DNA of 64,000 bases, taken from assembly GCF_024347195.1 (NCBI RefSeq), contig NZ_AP025281.1:3286001-3350000 (forward strand). The letters are read 5' to 3'. Shown one piece after another: positions 16,633-25,735 of this stretch (positions are counted from its first letter, which is position 1; every line of letters begins with the position of its first letter). This stretch comes from Aliamphritea hakodatensis (GTDB lineage: Bacteria > Pseudomonadota > Gammaproteobacteria > Pseudomonadales > Balneatricaceae). A program made the translations under genes and the position numbers. The notes beneath the pieces were generated by a model. It was given only the letters and a program-made list of their open reading frames with translations, did no database searches and had not been told where the DNA came from.

Positions 16633-18240
16633 ATGGCTTTACTCAACAGCAAGATCAACCCGCGCAGCGAAGAGTTTCTCGCCAATTACGACGCTATGGC
16701 CACTGCGGTTACAGACCTGCGTGAAAAAGTTGCCCAGGCGGAACTGGGCGGCGGCAGTCAGTATCAGCAACGTCACCTGTCACGGGGCAAACTGCTGCCC
16801 CGGGACCGCATTAACACCCTGCTGGATGAAGGTTCCCCTTTTCTGGAGCTGTCGCAGCTGGCCGCTTATAAGGTGTATGACGACGACGTGCCCGCCGCCG
16901 GTATTATCACAGGTATCGGCCGGGTCAGCGGTCAGGAATGTATGATCATCGCCAACGATGCCACTGTAAAAGGCGGCACTTACTTTCCGCTCACCGTAAA
17001 GAAGCACCTGCGCGCGCAGGAAATTGCCGAACAGAACCACCTGCCCTGTATTTATCTGGTAGATTCCGGCGGCGCTAACCTGCCCCAGCAGGATGAAGTA
17101 TTTCCCGACCGGGATCACTTCGGACGGATCTTCTACAATCAGGCGCGCATGTCTTCACTGGGCATTCCACAAATCGCGGTGGTCATGGGTCTGTGTACCG
17201 CCGGCGGCGCCTATGTACCGGCCATGGCGGATGAATCGATTATTGTGCGCCAGCAAGGCAGCATCTTCCTGGCCGGGCCTCCGCTGGTAAAAGCGGCCAC
17301 CGGCGAGGTAGTCAGCGCGGAAGATCTTGGCGGAGCCGATGTCCACTGCCGTACGTCCGGCGTGGCCGACCATTACGCAGAAAATGATGAACACGCCCTG
17401 CAGATCGCCCGCCACTGCATTGCCAACCTGAACCGCCGTAAAGACATTCAGCTCAACACCCGTCCGGCTCAGGCACCACGCTTTGATGCTGATGAACTCT
17501 ACGGCATCGTCGGTACCGATCTGAAAAAGCCCTTTGACGTCAGGGAAGTCATTGCCCGCCTCGTCGACAATTCCGAATTCGATGAATTTAAGCAGCTCTA
17601 CGGCACAACGCTGGTAACAGGCTTTGCCCATATCTTCGGCTATCCGGTGGGTATCGTTGCTAATAACGGCATTCTTTTCGGCGAATCCGCCCAGAAAGGC
17701 GCGCACTTCATTGAACTCTGCTGCCAGCGGAAAATCCCTCTGCTGTTCCTGCAGAACATCACCGGCTTCATGGTGGGCCAGAAATACGAATCCGAAGGCA
17801 TTGCCAAGCACGGCGCGAAAATGGTCACCGCCGTGGCCTGTGCCAATGTACCGAAATTTACCGTGCTGATCGGCGGCAGCTTCGGTGCCGGTAACTACGG
17901 CATGTGTGGCCGGGCCTACAGCCCTAATATGCTGTGGATGTGGCCCAACGCGCGGATTTCTGTCATGGGTGGTGAACAGGCCGCCGGGGTGCTGGCCACC
18001 GTGAAACGGGACAACATCGAACGCAACGGCGACAGCTGGTCGGCCGAAGAAGAGAGCGCATTCAAGCAACCGGTCATCGATACCTACGACGCCCAGGGCC
18101 ACCCTTATTATGCCAGCGCCCGGCTCTGGGATGACGGTGTCATCGATCCCCGTCAGACCCGCGAAGTGGTTGGCATGGGGCTCTCTGCCGCCCTCAACAA
18201 ACCGATAGACGAGACCCGCTTCGGCGTGTTCCGCATGTAA
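16633..18240 (+). CDS. liuB: 3-methylcrotonyl-CoA carboxylase, carboxyltransferase (beta) subunit
   Basis: A 535-residue carboxyltransferase. N-terminal LLNSKINPRSEEFLANY matches LiuB/MccB proteins. Crotonase-like halves carry GLCTAGGAYVPAM and GSFGAGNYGMCGRAYSP, the oxyanion-hole regions of acyl-CoA carboxyltransferases. It moves the carboxyl group from carboxybiotin on LiuD to 3-methylcrotonyl-CoA, giving 3-methylglutaconyl-CoA. The ATG at 16633 follows GGAG by 11 bases; an out-of-frame ATG lies between them. The next gene starts 16 bp after its stop. Confidence 0.96.
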   Translation: MALLNSKINPRSEEFLANYDAMATAVTDLREKVAQAELGGGSQYQQRHLSRGKLLPRDRINTLLDEGSPFLELSQLAAYKVYDDDVPAAGIITGIGRVSGQECMIIANDATVKGGTYFPLTVKKHLRAQEIAEQNHLPCIYLVDSGGANLPQQDEVFPDRDHFGRIFYNQARMSSLGIPQIAVVMGLCTAGGAYVPAMADESIIVRQQGSIFLAGPPLVKAATGEVVSAEDLGGADVHCRTSGVADHYAENDEHALQIARHCIANLNRRKDIQLNTRPAQAPRFDADELYGIVGTDLKKPFDVREVIARLVDNSEFDEFKQLYGTTLVTGFAHIFGYPVGIVANNGILFGESAQKGAHFIELCCQRKIPLLFLQNITGFMVGQKYESEGIAKHGAKMVTAVACANVPKFTVLIGGSFGAGNYGMCGRAYSPNMLWMWPNARISVMGGEQAAGVLATVKRDNIERNGDSWSAEEESAFKQPVIDTYDAQGHPYYASARLWDDGVIDPRQTREVVGMGLSAALNKPIDETRFGVFRM

Positions 18241-18256
18241 TCAGGAGCGATCAGAT

Positions 18257-19045
18257 ATGGCCAACAGTCAGGTACTTTTCAGCTTCAGTGACGGTGTAGC
18301 GGAACTCACCCTCAACCGTCCGGAAGTCCATAACGCCTTTGATGACAACATCATCGAAGCGCTGATCAGCCATCTGGAAATCGCCGCGGACCTGCCCGAT
18401 CTGCGGGTGCTGATCCTCCGTTCTGCCGGTAAAAACTTCTCTGCCGGTGCCGATCTTGCGTGGATGCGCCGCATGGCCGACAACAGCCACAGCGATAACC
18501 TGCAGGATGCTCACCGGCTGGCCCGGCTGATGCAACTGCTGAATGACTTTAACCGCCCCACCATCGCCCTGATTCAGGGGGTTGCCTACGGCGGCGCGGT
18601 GGGTCTGGCGGCCTGCTGCGACATTGTCATTGCCAGCGATGCCAGTAAATTCTGTCTCAGTGAAGTCCGCATCGGCCTGATCCCGGCGGTCATCAGCCCT
18701 TACGTTATCCGTGCCATCGGTGAACGGCAGGCGCGCCGTTACTTCATCTCTGCGGAGCCATTCAGTGCGCAGCAGGCACAGGATTACGGACTGGTACATG
18801 AAGTGGTTGCCGAAGATCAGCTTCAGGCCAACGCCGACACCATGATCAGCAAACTGCTGCAAAACAGCCCGCAAGGCATGCACGCCGCCAAACAACTGAT
18901 ACAGGCGGTCAGCCAGCAGACCATTGATGACAGCCTGATTGCCGACACCGCAAACCGTATCGCCGATATCCGGGTCAGCCCTGAAGGGCAGGAAGGCTTA
19001 AGCGCCTTTCTGGAAAAACGCCCCCCGGCCTGGATTAAGGAATAA
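18257..19045 (+). CDS. liuC: Methylglutaconyl-CoA hydratase
   Basis: A 262-residue crotonase-fold enzyme with LRSAGKNFSAGADLAWM (first oxyanion hole) and VAYGGAVGLAACCDIVIA (second). The AGADLAWMRRM segment is typical of LiuC. It hydrates 3-methylglutaconyl-CoA to HMG-CoA in leucine breakdown. Its position between the two carboxylase subunit genes is the standard liu arrangement, and 9 bp separate it from liuD. Confidence 0.95.
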   Translation: MANSQVLFSFSDGVAELTLNRPEVHNAFDDNIIEALISHLEIAADLPDLRVLILRSAGKNFSAGADLAWMRRMADNSHSDNLQDAHRLARLMQLLNDFNRPTIALIQGVAYGGAVGLAACCDIVIASDASKFCLSEVRIGLIPAVISPYVIRAIGERQARRYFISAEPFSAQQAQDYGLVHEVVAEDQLQANADTMISKLLQNSPQGMHAAKQLIQAVSQQTIDDSLIADTANRIADIRVSPEGQEGLSAFLEKRPPAWIKE

Positions 19046-19054
19046 GGAGCTACC

Positions 19055-21040
19055 ATGTTCAGTAAGATTCTCATTGCCAACCGTGGCGAAATTGCCTGCC
19101 GGGTCATTCAGACAGCCCGCGCGCTGGGTATCAGAACCGTGGCGGTCTATTCCGAAGCCGATGCCGCCGCCCGCCACGTCCACATGGCCGACGAAGCTTT
19201 CCTGCTTGGCCCGGCCCCCAGCACCGAAAGCTACCTGCGCGGCGATAAAATTCTCAGCATTGCGATCAGTAGCGGTGCTCAGGCGATTCATCCCGGCTAC
19301 GGTTTCCTCTCGGAAAACGCAGATTTTGCCGCCGCCTGTGCCGACGCCGGTGTAGTATTCATTGGCCCGCCCACCGGGGCGATTAAAGCCATGGGCTCAA
19401 AATCCGCCGCCAAACAAATCATGTCTGACGCCGCCGTGCCGCTGGTGCCCGGCTACCATGAAGCGGACCAGAGTGACGCAGTGCTTCTGACAGAGTCCGA
19501 AAAATGCGGCTACCCGCAACTGCTTAAAGCGGTTGCCGGTGGCGGCGGTAAAGGCATGCGGGTCGTCAATAACCGGCAGGAATTCCCCGAAGCGCTGGAA
19601 TCTGCCCGCCGGGAAGCCAGTAACGCTTTCGGCAACCCGGACATGCTCATTGAGCGCTATCTGACCGAGCCCCGCCACGTGGAAATTCAGGTATTCTGCG
19701 ACACCCAGGGTGCCGGCGTGTATCTGGCTGAGCGGGACTGTTCAGTACAGCGCCGCCATCAGAAAGTCATCGAAGAAGCCCCGGCTCCCGGGCTTAGCGA
19801 TGCCACCCGCAAAGCCATGGGCGAAGCCGCCGTGCGGGCCGCTCAGGCAATCGATTACACAGGTGCCGGTACCGTTGAGTTTCTCTATGACACCGACGGA
19901 TCTTTTTACTTCATGGAAATGAATACCCGCCTGCAGGTTGAACATCCGGTCACCGAAATGATCACCGGGCTGGACCTGGTGGAATGGCAGCTGCGCATTG
20001 CCGCCGGTGAACCTCTGCCCCTGACTCAGGATCAGGTTAAAATCACCGGTCACGCACTGGAAGCACGGGTTTATGCGGAAGATCCCGATAATGACTTCCT
20101 GCCCGCCACCGGTGTTCTGGACTACCTGAAAACACCGGCGGAAAACGCCCACGTGCGGGTGGATACCGGTGTACTGCAAGGCGATGAAGTCAGCGTCTAT
20201 TATGACCCCATGATCGCCAAACTGATCGTCTGGGACGCCGACCGGGACCGCGCCATCAACCGTATGGTCAGCGCGCTGGAAGACTATAAAATTGCCGGGC
20301 TCACCACCAACCTGGGCTTTCTGCACCGTCTGGCGGACAGCCAGCCATTCCGTGACTGCCAGCTGGATACCGGCTTTATTGAAGAACATCAGGCCCTGCT
20401 CTTCCCGGACACAGAAACCGATACGCCCCGCTGGCTGGCGATCGCCGCAGCCTGTTTCGCTGCCAGCCAGAAACAGAATAATATCAGCCCGGCTGATCCG
20501 GATTCCCCCTTTAACAACCCGGACAACTGGCGCTTAAACAGCAGTTATGCCCGTCCGCTGACCCTGAACTATGGCAACGGCAGCAGTGCGCGCCTGACAC
20601 TGAGCAGTCAGGGAGACTGCTACACCGTCAGCATCGATGACCGGCAGATCGAACTGCAGGCCAGCTTACAGGCCGGGCAGTTAGCCATCAGCCTTAACGG
20701 CCACCGGCAAACCCTGGATGTGAGTTTAAATGGCGATGAATTAACCCTGTTCGCCGGTGCCGAACAGTTCAGTTGCCAGCGTCACCGGGAAGATTTCACC
20801 AATCACGAACAGGATACCGGTAACAGCCTGAACGCACCGATGAACGGTGCGGTGGTGGCAGTACTGGTAGAGGCAGGCATGAAAGTTGCCGCCGGGGATA
20901 CACTGGTGATTATGGAAGCCATGAAAATGGAACACAGCCTCAAAGCCCCCCACGACGGTACCGTCGCCGAAGTGTTCTATCAGGAAGGCGAACTGGTGGA
21001 CGACGGCGCAGAACTGATCGCACTGGAAGCGGAGGTCTGA
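19055..21040 (+). CDS. liuD: 3-methylcrotonyl-CoA carboxylase, biotin-containing (alpha) subunit
   Basis: A 661-residue protein with biotin carboxylase domain (about 1-450; ATP-binding VAGGGGKGMRVV, active-site EMNTRLQVEHPVTE), a linker (about 450-585) and a C-terminal biotinyl domain with VIMEAMKMEHSL, where the second-motif Lys is biotinylated. It carboxylates biotin with bicarbonate and ATP and pairs with LiuB. Its stop is 2 bp from the liuE ATG, suggesting coupled translation. Confidence 0.96.
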   Translation: MFSKILIANRGEIACRVIQTARALGIRTVAVYSEADAAARHVHMADEAFLLGPAPSTESYLRGDKILSIAISSGAQAIHPGYGFLSENADFAAACADAGVVFIGPPTGAIKAMGSKSAAKQIMSDAAVPLVPGYHEADQSDAVLLTESEKCGYPQLLKAVAGGGGKGMRVVNNRQEFPEALESARREASNAFGNPDMLIERYLTEPRHVEIQVFCDTQGAGVYLAERDCSVQRRHQKVIEEAPAPGLSDATRKAMGEAAVRAAQAIDYTGAGTVEFLYDTDGSFYFMEMNTRLQVEHPVTEMITGLDLVEWQLRIAAGEPLPLTQDQVKITGHALEARVYAEDPDNDFLPATGVLDYLKTPAENAHVRVDTGVLQGDEVSVYYDPMIAKLIVWDADRDRAINRMVSALEDYKIAGLTTNLGFLHRLADSQPFRDCQLDTGFIEEHQALLFPDTETDTPRWLAIAAACFAASQKQNNISPADPDSPFNNPDNWRLNSSYARPLTLNYGNGSSARLTLSSQGDCYTVSIDDRQIELQASLQAGQLAISLNGHRQTLDVSLNGDELTLFAGAEQFSCQRHREDFTNHEQDTGNSLNAPMNGAVVAVLVEAGMKVAAGDTLVIMEAMKMEHSLKAPHDGTVAEVFYQEGELVDDGAELIALEAEV

Positions 21041-21042
21041 TC

Positions 21043-21954
21043 ATGGCACTGCCCAACACAGTCCGGCTGTTTGAAATGGGTGCCCGGGACGGCCTCCAGA
21101 ACGAACCCGGCGAACCGATTTCAACGGCCATTAAAATCGAACTGATCAACCGGCTCAGCAACACAGGGCTCAGCAACATTGAAGCCACCAGCTTTGTGTC
21201 GCCCCGCTGGGTGCCGCAGATGGCCGATGCCAGCGCAGTGATGGCCGGTATCAGTCGCCAGCCGGGCGTAACCTATAGCGCCCTGACCCCTAACCTTAAG
21301 GGGCTGGAAGCTGCTATCGCTGCCGGTGTTAATGAAGTGGCCGTCTTCGGTGCGGCATCGGAAAGCTTCAGCCAGAAAAACATTAACTGCTCGGTTGCCG
21401 AAAGCATCGAACGCTTTACCCCGGTGATTGAACTGGCCCGACAACACAACATCCGGGTACGGGGCTATGTATCCACCGTGCTCGGCTGCCCCTATGAAGG
21501 TGACATTCAGCCGGAAAAAGTCGCCCATGTCTGCGACCTGCTGTACCAACTGGGCTGTTACGAAATATCACTGGGCGACACCATAGGTACCGGCACACCG
21601 CTGAAGGCCAAACATATGCTTGAAGCCGTGAGCAAGAAGGTGCCGGTTTCACAGCTGGCCGCGCATTTCCATGACACCTACGGGCAGGCACTGGCCAACC
21701 TGTACGCCGTGCTGGAAGAAGGGATCGCCGTCATCGACAGCTCCGTTGCCGGGCTCGGCGGTTGCCCCTATGCCCGGGGCGCTTCCGGTAACGTCGCCAG
21801 TGAAGACGTGCTCTATATGCTGAACGGACTGGGCATTGAAACCGGCATCGATTTGCAGCAAATGATCGCCACCGGCCACTGGATCAGCGCTCAGCTGGGT
21901 CGACGTTCCGGGTCTAAAGTCGCATTGGCAAGCCCTTGTCAGGCGGTTAAATAA
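21043..21954 (+). CDS. liuE: Hydroxymethylglutaryl-CoA lyase
   Basis: A 303-residue DRE-TIM metallolyase. It begins LFEMGARDGLQNE, carries SLGDTIGTGTP and the metal-binding HFHDTYGQ, and has the active-site Cys in GLGGCPYARGASGNVASEDV. It splits HMG-CoA into acetoacetate and acetyl-CoA, the last dedicated step of leucine catabolism. All of liuA-E are thus present and intact in this window. Confidence 0.96.
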   Translation: MALPNTVRLFEMGARDGLQNEPGEPISTAIKIELINRLSNTGLSNIEATSFVSPRWVPQMADASAVMAGISRQPGVTYSALTPNLKGLEAAIAAGVNEVAVFGAASESFSQKNINCSVAESIERFTPVIELARQHNIRVRGYVSTVLGCPYEGDIQPEKVAHVCDLLYQLGCYEISLGDTIGTGTPLKAKHMLEAVSKKVPVSQLAAHFHDTYGQALANLYAVLEEGIAVIDSSVAGLGGCPYARGASGNVASEDVLYMLNGLGIETGIDLQQMIATGHWISAQLGRRSGSKVALASPCQAVK

Positions 21955-21979
21955 CAATAAACGCGTAAAGGACTCAATC

Positions 21980-22582
21980 ATGCAGGATTCTGAACCACAG
22001 GTACGCTACCAAACCGCAGATCTGACCGCACTGGACCTGCCGGTCCCGGCACCGGACCAATACCCGGCGGACGTGCAGAAATACTTTGCCAAATGCGAAG
22101 AGAAACTCGGCCTGCTGCCGAATGTGCTGAAAGCCTACAGCCAGAACCTTGCTCAACTGGACGTATTCAGTAAGTTCTATAACGAACTGATGTTTGGTGA
22201 CAGCAACCTCAGCCCGCTGGAGCGGGAGATGATTGCCGTCGCCGTTTCATCCCGTAATCACTGCTTCTACTGCATCGTTGCCCACGGCGCGGCTATCCGG
22301 GAATACTCCGGTGACCCGGCGCTGGGGGAGCTGATTGCCATCAACTACCGGGCAGCCGGGCTGACCGAAAGGCATACCGCTATGCTGGATTTTGCTGTAA
22401 AAATGACCGACACACCGGACGCCATTCTGGAAGCCGACCGGCAGCAACTGCGCGACGCCGGCTTCAGCGATCCGGATATCTGGGACATTGCCAACCTGGC
22501 CGGTTTTTATAATATGACCAACCGCATTGCCAGCGCCGTGGATATGCAGCCTAATCCGGAATATCACCGTCACTGCCGCTGA
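21980..22582 (+). CDS. AhpD-like peroxidase-related protein
   Basis: A 200-residue all-helical protein of the carboxymuconolactone decarboxylase/AhpD fold. The motif SSRNHCFYCIVAHGAAI has the CxxC pair and following His of AhpD-like reductants, embedded in the pattern of the 'uncharacterised peroxidase-related enzyme' subfamily. It lies 25 bp after liuE and reads as part of the operon. A thiol peroxidase or disulfide reductase role is possible; a direct role in leucine breakdown is unknown. It may protect the flavoenzyme-rich pathway from peroxide (inference). Confidence 0.82.
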   Translation: MQDSEPQVRYQTADLTALDLPVPAPDQYPADVQKYFAKCEEKLGLLPNVLKAYSQNLAQLDVFSKFYNELMFGDSNLSPLEREMIAVAVSSRNHCFYCIVAHGAAIREYSGDPALGELIAINYRAAGLTERHTAMLDFAVKMTDTPDAILEADRQQLRDAGFSDPDIWDIANLAGFYNMTNRIASAVDMQPNPEYHRHCR

Positions 22583-22639
22583 GGGCAGCGCCGCGCCACC
22601 GGACAGCAACAACAATAACAACGACAGGGAAACAACACC

Positions 22640-24340
22640 GTGAGCAACCAGACGACACTTAACACGCCCAGCTATACCAACGGCGCCAGCGCACAGCCTC
22701 TGTTAGGCATGACCATTGGCGATAAATTCGATGCCACCTGCGCCCAATATCCGGATAACGACGCCCTGATCGTTCATTTTCAGAACATCTGCTGGGACTA
22801 CCGCACCCTGAAACAGCAGGTAGATAACTGCGCCCGTGCCCTGCTGAGTCTGGGGGTCAAAACCGGTGACAGAGTGGGCATGTGGTCACCGAACAATGCC
22901 CAGTGGCTGGTCACCCAGTTTGCCACCGCCAAGCTCGGTGCCATTCTGGTGAACATTAACCCGGCCTACCGGTTACATGAACTGGAATATGCCCTGAACC
23001 AGTCCGGTACCCGTTTTCTGGTGACCGCCGACAGTTTCAAAGCCTCCAACTACACCGCTATGCTGCTGGAACTGGCACCGGAACTGCACCACAGCGAACC
23101 GGGCCAGCTTGAGTCTGCCAAGCTGCCGCAACTGCAATGCATCATCAATCTGGCGGATGAACAGCACCCGGGCATGTGGCGCTGGGCGGACTTCCTTGAA
23201 CAGGCAAGCCACCGCAGCGAAGCAGACGTCGCCGACATTCAGGCCAGCCTGCAGTTTGATGACCCGATCAACATTCAGTACACCTCCGGCACCACCGGCT
23301 TTCCGAAAGGCGCCACCCTGAGCCACCACAACATACTTAACAACGGGTTCTTTGTGGCCGAAAGCATGCGCTTTACCGATCAGGACCGCCTGATCGTACC
23401 GGTGCCCCTGTACCACTGCTTTGGCATGGTAATGGGCAATCTGGGCTGCATCACCCACGGGGCGACCCTGATCTATCCGACGGAAGGCTTTGAGCCACGG
23501 GCGGTACTGGAAGCGGTGGAAAAAGAAAAAGCCACCGCCCTGTTCGGCGTGCCCACCATGTTCATTGCCGAACTGGGGGATGAGCAGTTTGAACAGTATG
23601 ATCTTTCCAGCCTGCGTACCGGCATTATGGCCGGCTCCATCTGCCCGGCGGAAGTCATGAAAGCCGTCAACTCAAAAATGCACATGCAGGAAGTGCAGAT
23701 TGCCTACGGCATGACCGAAACCAGCCCGGTCTCCACCCAGACCGCTGCCGACGACCCCTTCGATAAGCGGGTATCCACCGTTGGCCGCAGCCAGCCCCAC
23801 ATTGAAACTAAGATCATCGACCCGGCTAACGGACAGGTGTTACCCCGTGGCGAAATCGGCGAACTCTGTACCCGGGGCTACAGCGTGATGATCGGCTACT
23901 GGAACAACCCGGACGCCACCGCCGACGCCATCGACGACCGCGGCTGGATGCACAGCGGCGATCTGGCCACTATGGATGAAGAAGGCTATGTACAGATAGT
24001 CGGCCGGATCAAAGACATGGTGATCCGTGGCGGCGAAAACGTCTATCCGAAAGAAGTGGAAGAATTTCTCTACACCCATCCTGACATCATCGATGTTCAG
24101 GTCACCGGCGTACCGGATAAAAAATACGGTGAAGAGCTGGTCGCCTGGGTCAAACTGTCTGCTGATGCCGGTGAGGTTTCAGCGGAAAATCTGCAGGCCT
24201 TCTGCAAAGGGAAAATCACCCACTTTAAGATTCCCCGCTATTTCAAATTTGTCGAAGAATTCCCGATGACTGTCACCGGTAAAATCCAGAAATTCAAAAT
24301 GCGGGAGATATCCATCGCTGAACTGGGGCTGGACAACTAA
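22640..24340 (+). CDS. Acyl-CoA synthetase (AMP-forming)
   Basis: A 566-residue ANL-superfamily ligase starting at GTG 22640 with AGGGA upstream. Core motifs are YTSGTTGFPKGATLSH (P-loop), YGMTETSPVS, GWMHSGDLATMDEEGY and the C-terminal catalytic Lys in VTGKIQKFKMRE. It activates a carboxylate via an acyl-adenylate. Within the liu operon, the likely substrates are branched or short-chain acids such as isovalerate, methylcrotonate or acetoacetate, but residues do not settle this. Homologues of this length occur beside liu genes in other gammaproteobacteria as far as I recall. Confidence 0.88.
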   Translation: MSNQTTLNTPSYTNGASAQPLLGMTIGDKFDATCAQYPDNDALIVHFQNICWDYRTLKQQVDNCARALLSLGVKTGDRVGMWSPNNAQWLVTQFATAKLGAILVNINPAYRLHELEYALNQSGTRFLVTADSFKASNYTAMLLELAPELHHSEPGQLESAKLPQLQCIINLADEQHPGMWRWADFLEQASHRSEADVADIQASLQFDDPINIQYTSGTTGFPKGATLSHHNILNNGFFVAESMRFTDQDRLIVPVPLYHCFGMVMGNLGCITHGATLIYPTEGFEPRAVLEAVEKEKATALFGVPTMFIAELGDEQFEQYDLSSLRTGIMAGSICPAEVMKAVNSKMHMQEVQIAYGMTETSPVSTQTAADDPFDKRVSTVGRSQPHIETKIIDPANGQVLPRGEIGELCTRGYSVMIGYWNNPDATADAIDDRGWMHSGDLATMDEEGYVQIVGRIKDMVIRGGENVYPKEVEEFLYTHPDIIDVQVTGVPDKKYGEELVAWVKLSADAGEVSAENLQAFCKGKITHFKIPRYFKFVEEFPMTVTGKIQKFKMREISIAELGLDN

Positions 24341-24343
24341 CCC

Positions 24344-25183
24344 ATGGTTGCCAGCCACTACAGCGAACAGCTTAACCCGGCAGCGCTGCTGCGCCGGGTA
24401 CAGGCTGCGTTTCCGAACGGGGCACTGCCCCACCAGTTAGCGGGTATCGATCAGTTACACATTGGCGGGATACAAGCCAGCAAAAAACTGCTGGGCAATC
24501 TGGAGACTGATCCCGGCGTTCCCTGTGAAATACTGGAAATAGGTGCCGGTCTTGGCGGGCTGCAGCGCCTGTGTATCAGCCAGTTACCGGAACATCTGTT
24601 ACTGCACTACACCACTCTGGATATCACCCCCGGTTTCAGCCAGCTGAACCGGGAACTGAACCACTTATGCCGCCACGCATACAATACTGGCCAAAGCAGC
24701 GTACTGACCGGTGATGGCCAGCAACTGGCCATAGCCGACAACCAGTTCGATGCTGTTATTCTGCAGCACAGCCTGCTGAATATGCCGGCTCCGCAACGTT
24801 GCCTGGCTGAATGCCACCGGGTACTTAAACCTGGCGGGATACTGATTTTGCATGAAGTTTTACGGGGAGATTTACAGCACCCCATCATCTACCCGGTACC
24901 CTGGGCCAGTGACGCTACCCACAGCCATCTGATCAGCCCAGCAGTGTTACTCGATCAGTTAAGAGGTGCCGGTTTTCAGATAACCTCCCAACAGGACTGG
25001 TCCGCCGAAGCCCTTGAATGGCGTCAGCGGCAAAGCAGGAAAGAAGCTGATATACCCACAGCAGTTGCCAAACTGTCACCGCAGCTGATATTCGGTGCAC
25101 GTTTCCCGCAAATGGCAGGCAACCTGCTGAGTAATCTTAAAAGCGCTGCCATTCAGGTGTATGAGATCATCGCAGAGAAGTAG
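24344..25183 (+). CDS. Class I SAM-dependent methyltransferase
   Basis: A 279-residue protein of the UbiE/Methyltransf_11 type. Motif I is ILEIGAGLGGLQRL (about residues 64-77), the acidic residue follows at LDITPG, and AVILQHSLLNMPAPQRC with HRVLKPGGILILHEVL make motifs II and III. Its ATG lies 3 bp after the acyl-CoA synthetase stop, so it belongs to the liu operon. The substrate is unknown. A methyltransferase is not part of leucine breakdown, so it is an accessory member, possibly acting on a lipid or acyl product of the preceding synthetase (speculation). Confidence 0.85.
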   Translation: MVASHYSEQLNPAALLRRVQAAFPNGALPHQLAGIDQLHIGGIQASKKLLGNLETDPGVPCEILEIGAGLGGLQRLCISQLPEHLLLHYTTLDITPGFSQLNRELNHLCRHAYNTGQSSVLTGDGQQLAIADNQFDAVILQHSLLNMPAPQRCLAECHRVLKPGGILILHEVLRGDLQHPIIYPVPWASDATHSHLISPAVLLDQLRGAGFQITSQQDWSAEALEWRQRQSRKEADIPTAVAKLSPQLIFGARFPQMAGNLLSNLKSAAIQVYEIIAEK

Positions 25184-25319
25184 CCTTCCCCCCAAACGCC
25201 TCATTGCCGCTGGCGCTACACTGTCTTACCGGTTCTGTACAAAGCCTTACAATCTTTCCTGCAGCTTGCCACTAAACTAAGCCGGATACTGACAACCTCT
25301 ACCGGAAACAGGACAAACC

Positions 25320-25616
25320 ATGAAAAAAACCCTACTGGCGGTGACTGCTGCCACGTTCATCAGCGGCTGTTCAACTCAGACCTTTAACATTAACGGCACA
25401 ACTGACCACCCGGCGGATAATGAAGCCTCTCAGACGTTTTTCATCAACGGCATCGGTCAGGAAAAAACCACCGATGCAGCGCAGTTATGTGGCGGTGCAG
25501 ACAAGGTTATCAAGGTTGAAACACAGGAAACCTTTGTTAACGGCTTCCTCGGGCTGATCACACTGGGCATTTATACCCCAAGAGATGCAAGGGTCTACTG
25601 TAAACAGGCAGGATAA
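25320..25616 (+). CDS. Bor/Iss-family lipoprotein
   Basis: A 98-residue lipoprotein: signal peptide with lipobox FISGC and lipidated Cys17. The mature part closely follows phage lambda Bor: FFINGIGQEKTTDAAQLCGG, then ETFVNGFLGLITLGIYTP and ARVYC, with the paired cysteines retained. Bor and plasmid Iss are outer-membrane lipoproteins linked to serum resistance in enterobacteria; in a free-living marine bacterium the role is probably envelope-related but unknown. No other phage gene is near. It is monocistronic, with its own 130-bp upstream region. Confidence 0.9.
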   Translation: MKKTLLAVTAATFISGCSTQTFNINGTTDHPADNEASQTFFINGIGQEKTTDAAQLCGGADKVIKVETQETFVNGFLGLITLGIYTPRDARVYCKQAG

Positions 25617-25672
25617 AAAAACGCACAGCGCCCCCGGTTCAACTGACCGGAGTAGGTCCGCACTGTGCGCTA
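25616..25672 (-). terminator. Intrinsic terminator of the leftward ureohydrolase gene
   Basis: On the minus strand CGCACAG (25663-25669) pairs with CTGTGCG (25622-25628) around a nested CCGGT..ACCGG stem (25634-25650), and the structure is followed by at least six T. The T-run overlaps the end of the Bor-like gene on the other strand. Confidence 0.7.
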
Positions 25673-25697
25673 AGGTGTTTGGAATCTATCGGAGATC

Positions 25698-25727
25698 AGG
25701 CTTCTGTACCCAAGAGTACAGAAGCCT
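25698..25727. repeat. Perfect 12-bp inverted repeat hairpin
   Basis: AGGCTTCTGTAC (25698-25709), six-base loop, GTACAGAAGCCT (25716-25727), starting 8 bp beyond the ureohydrolase stop. No T-run follows on either strand, so it is more likely an mRNA 3' stabilising stem upstream of the true terminator at 25616-25672. Confidence 0.6.
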
Positions 25728-25735
25728 CAGGTGTG

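Noticed and set aside
17155..18102. Long antisense open frame across liuB
   Set aside because: It mirrors a well-identified carboxyltransferase gene in GC-rich DNA; its protein has no family features. The same applies to long antisense frames over soxA, liuD and the thiolase gene.
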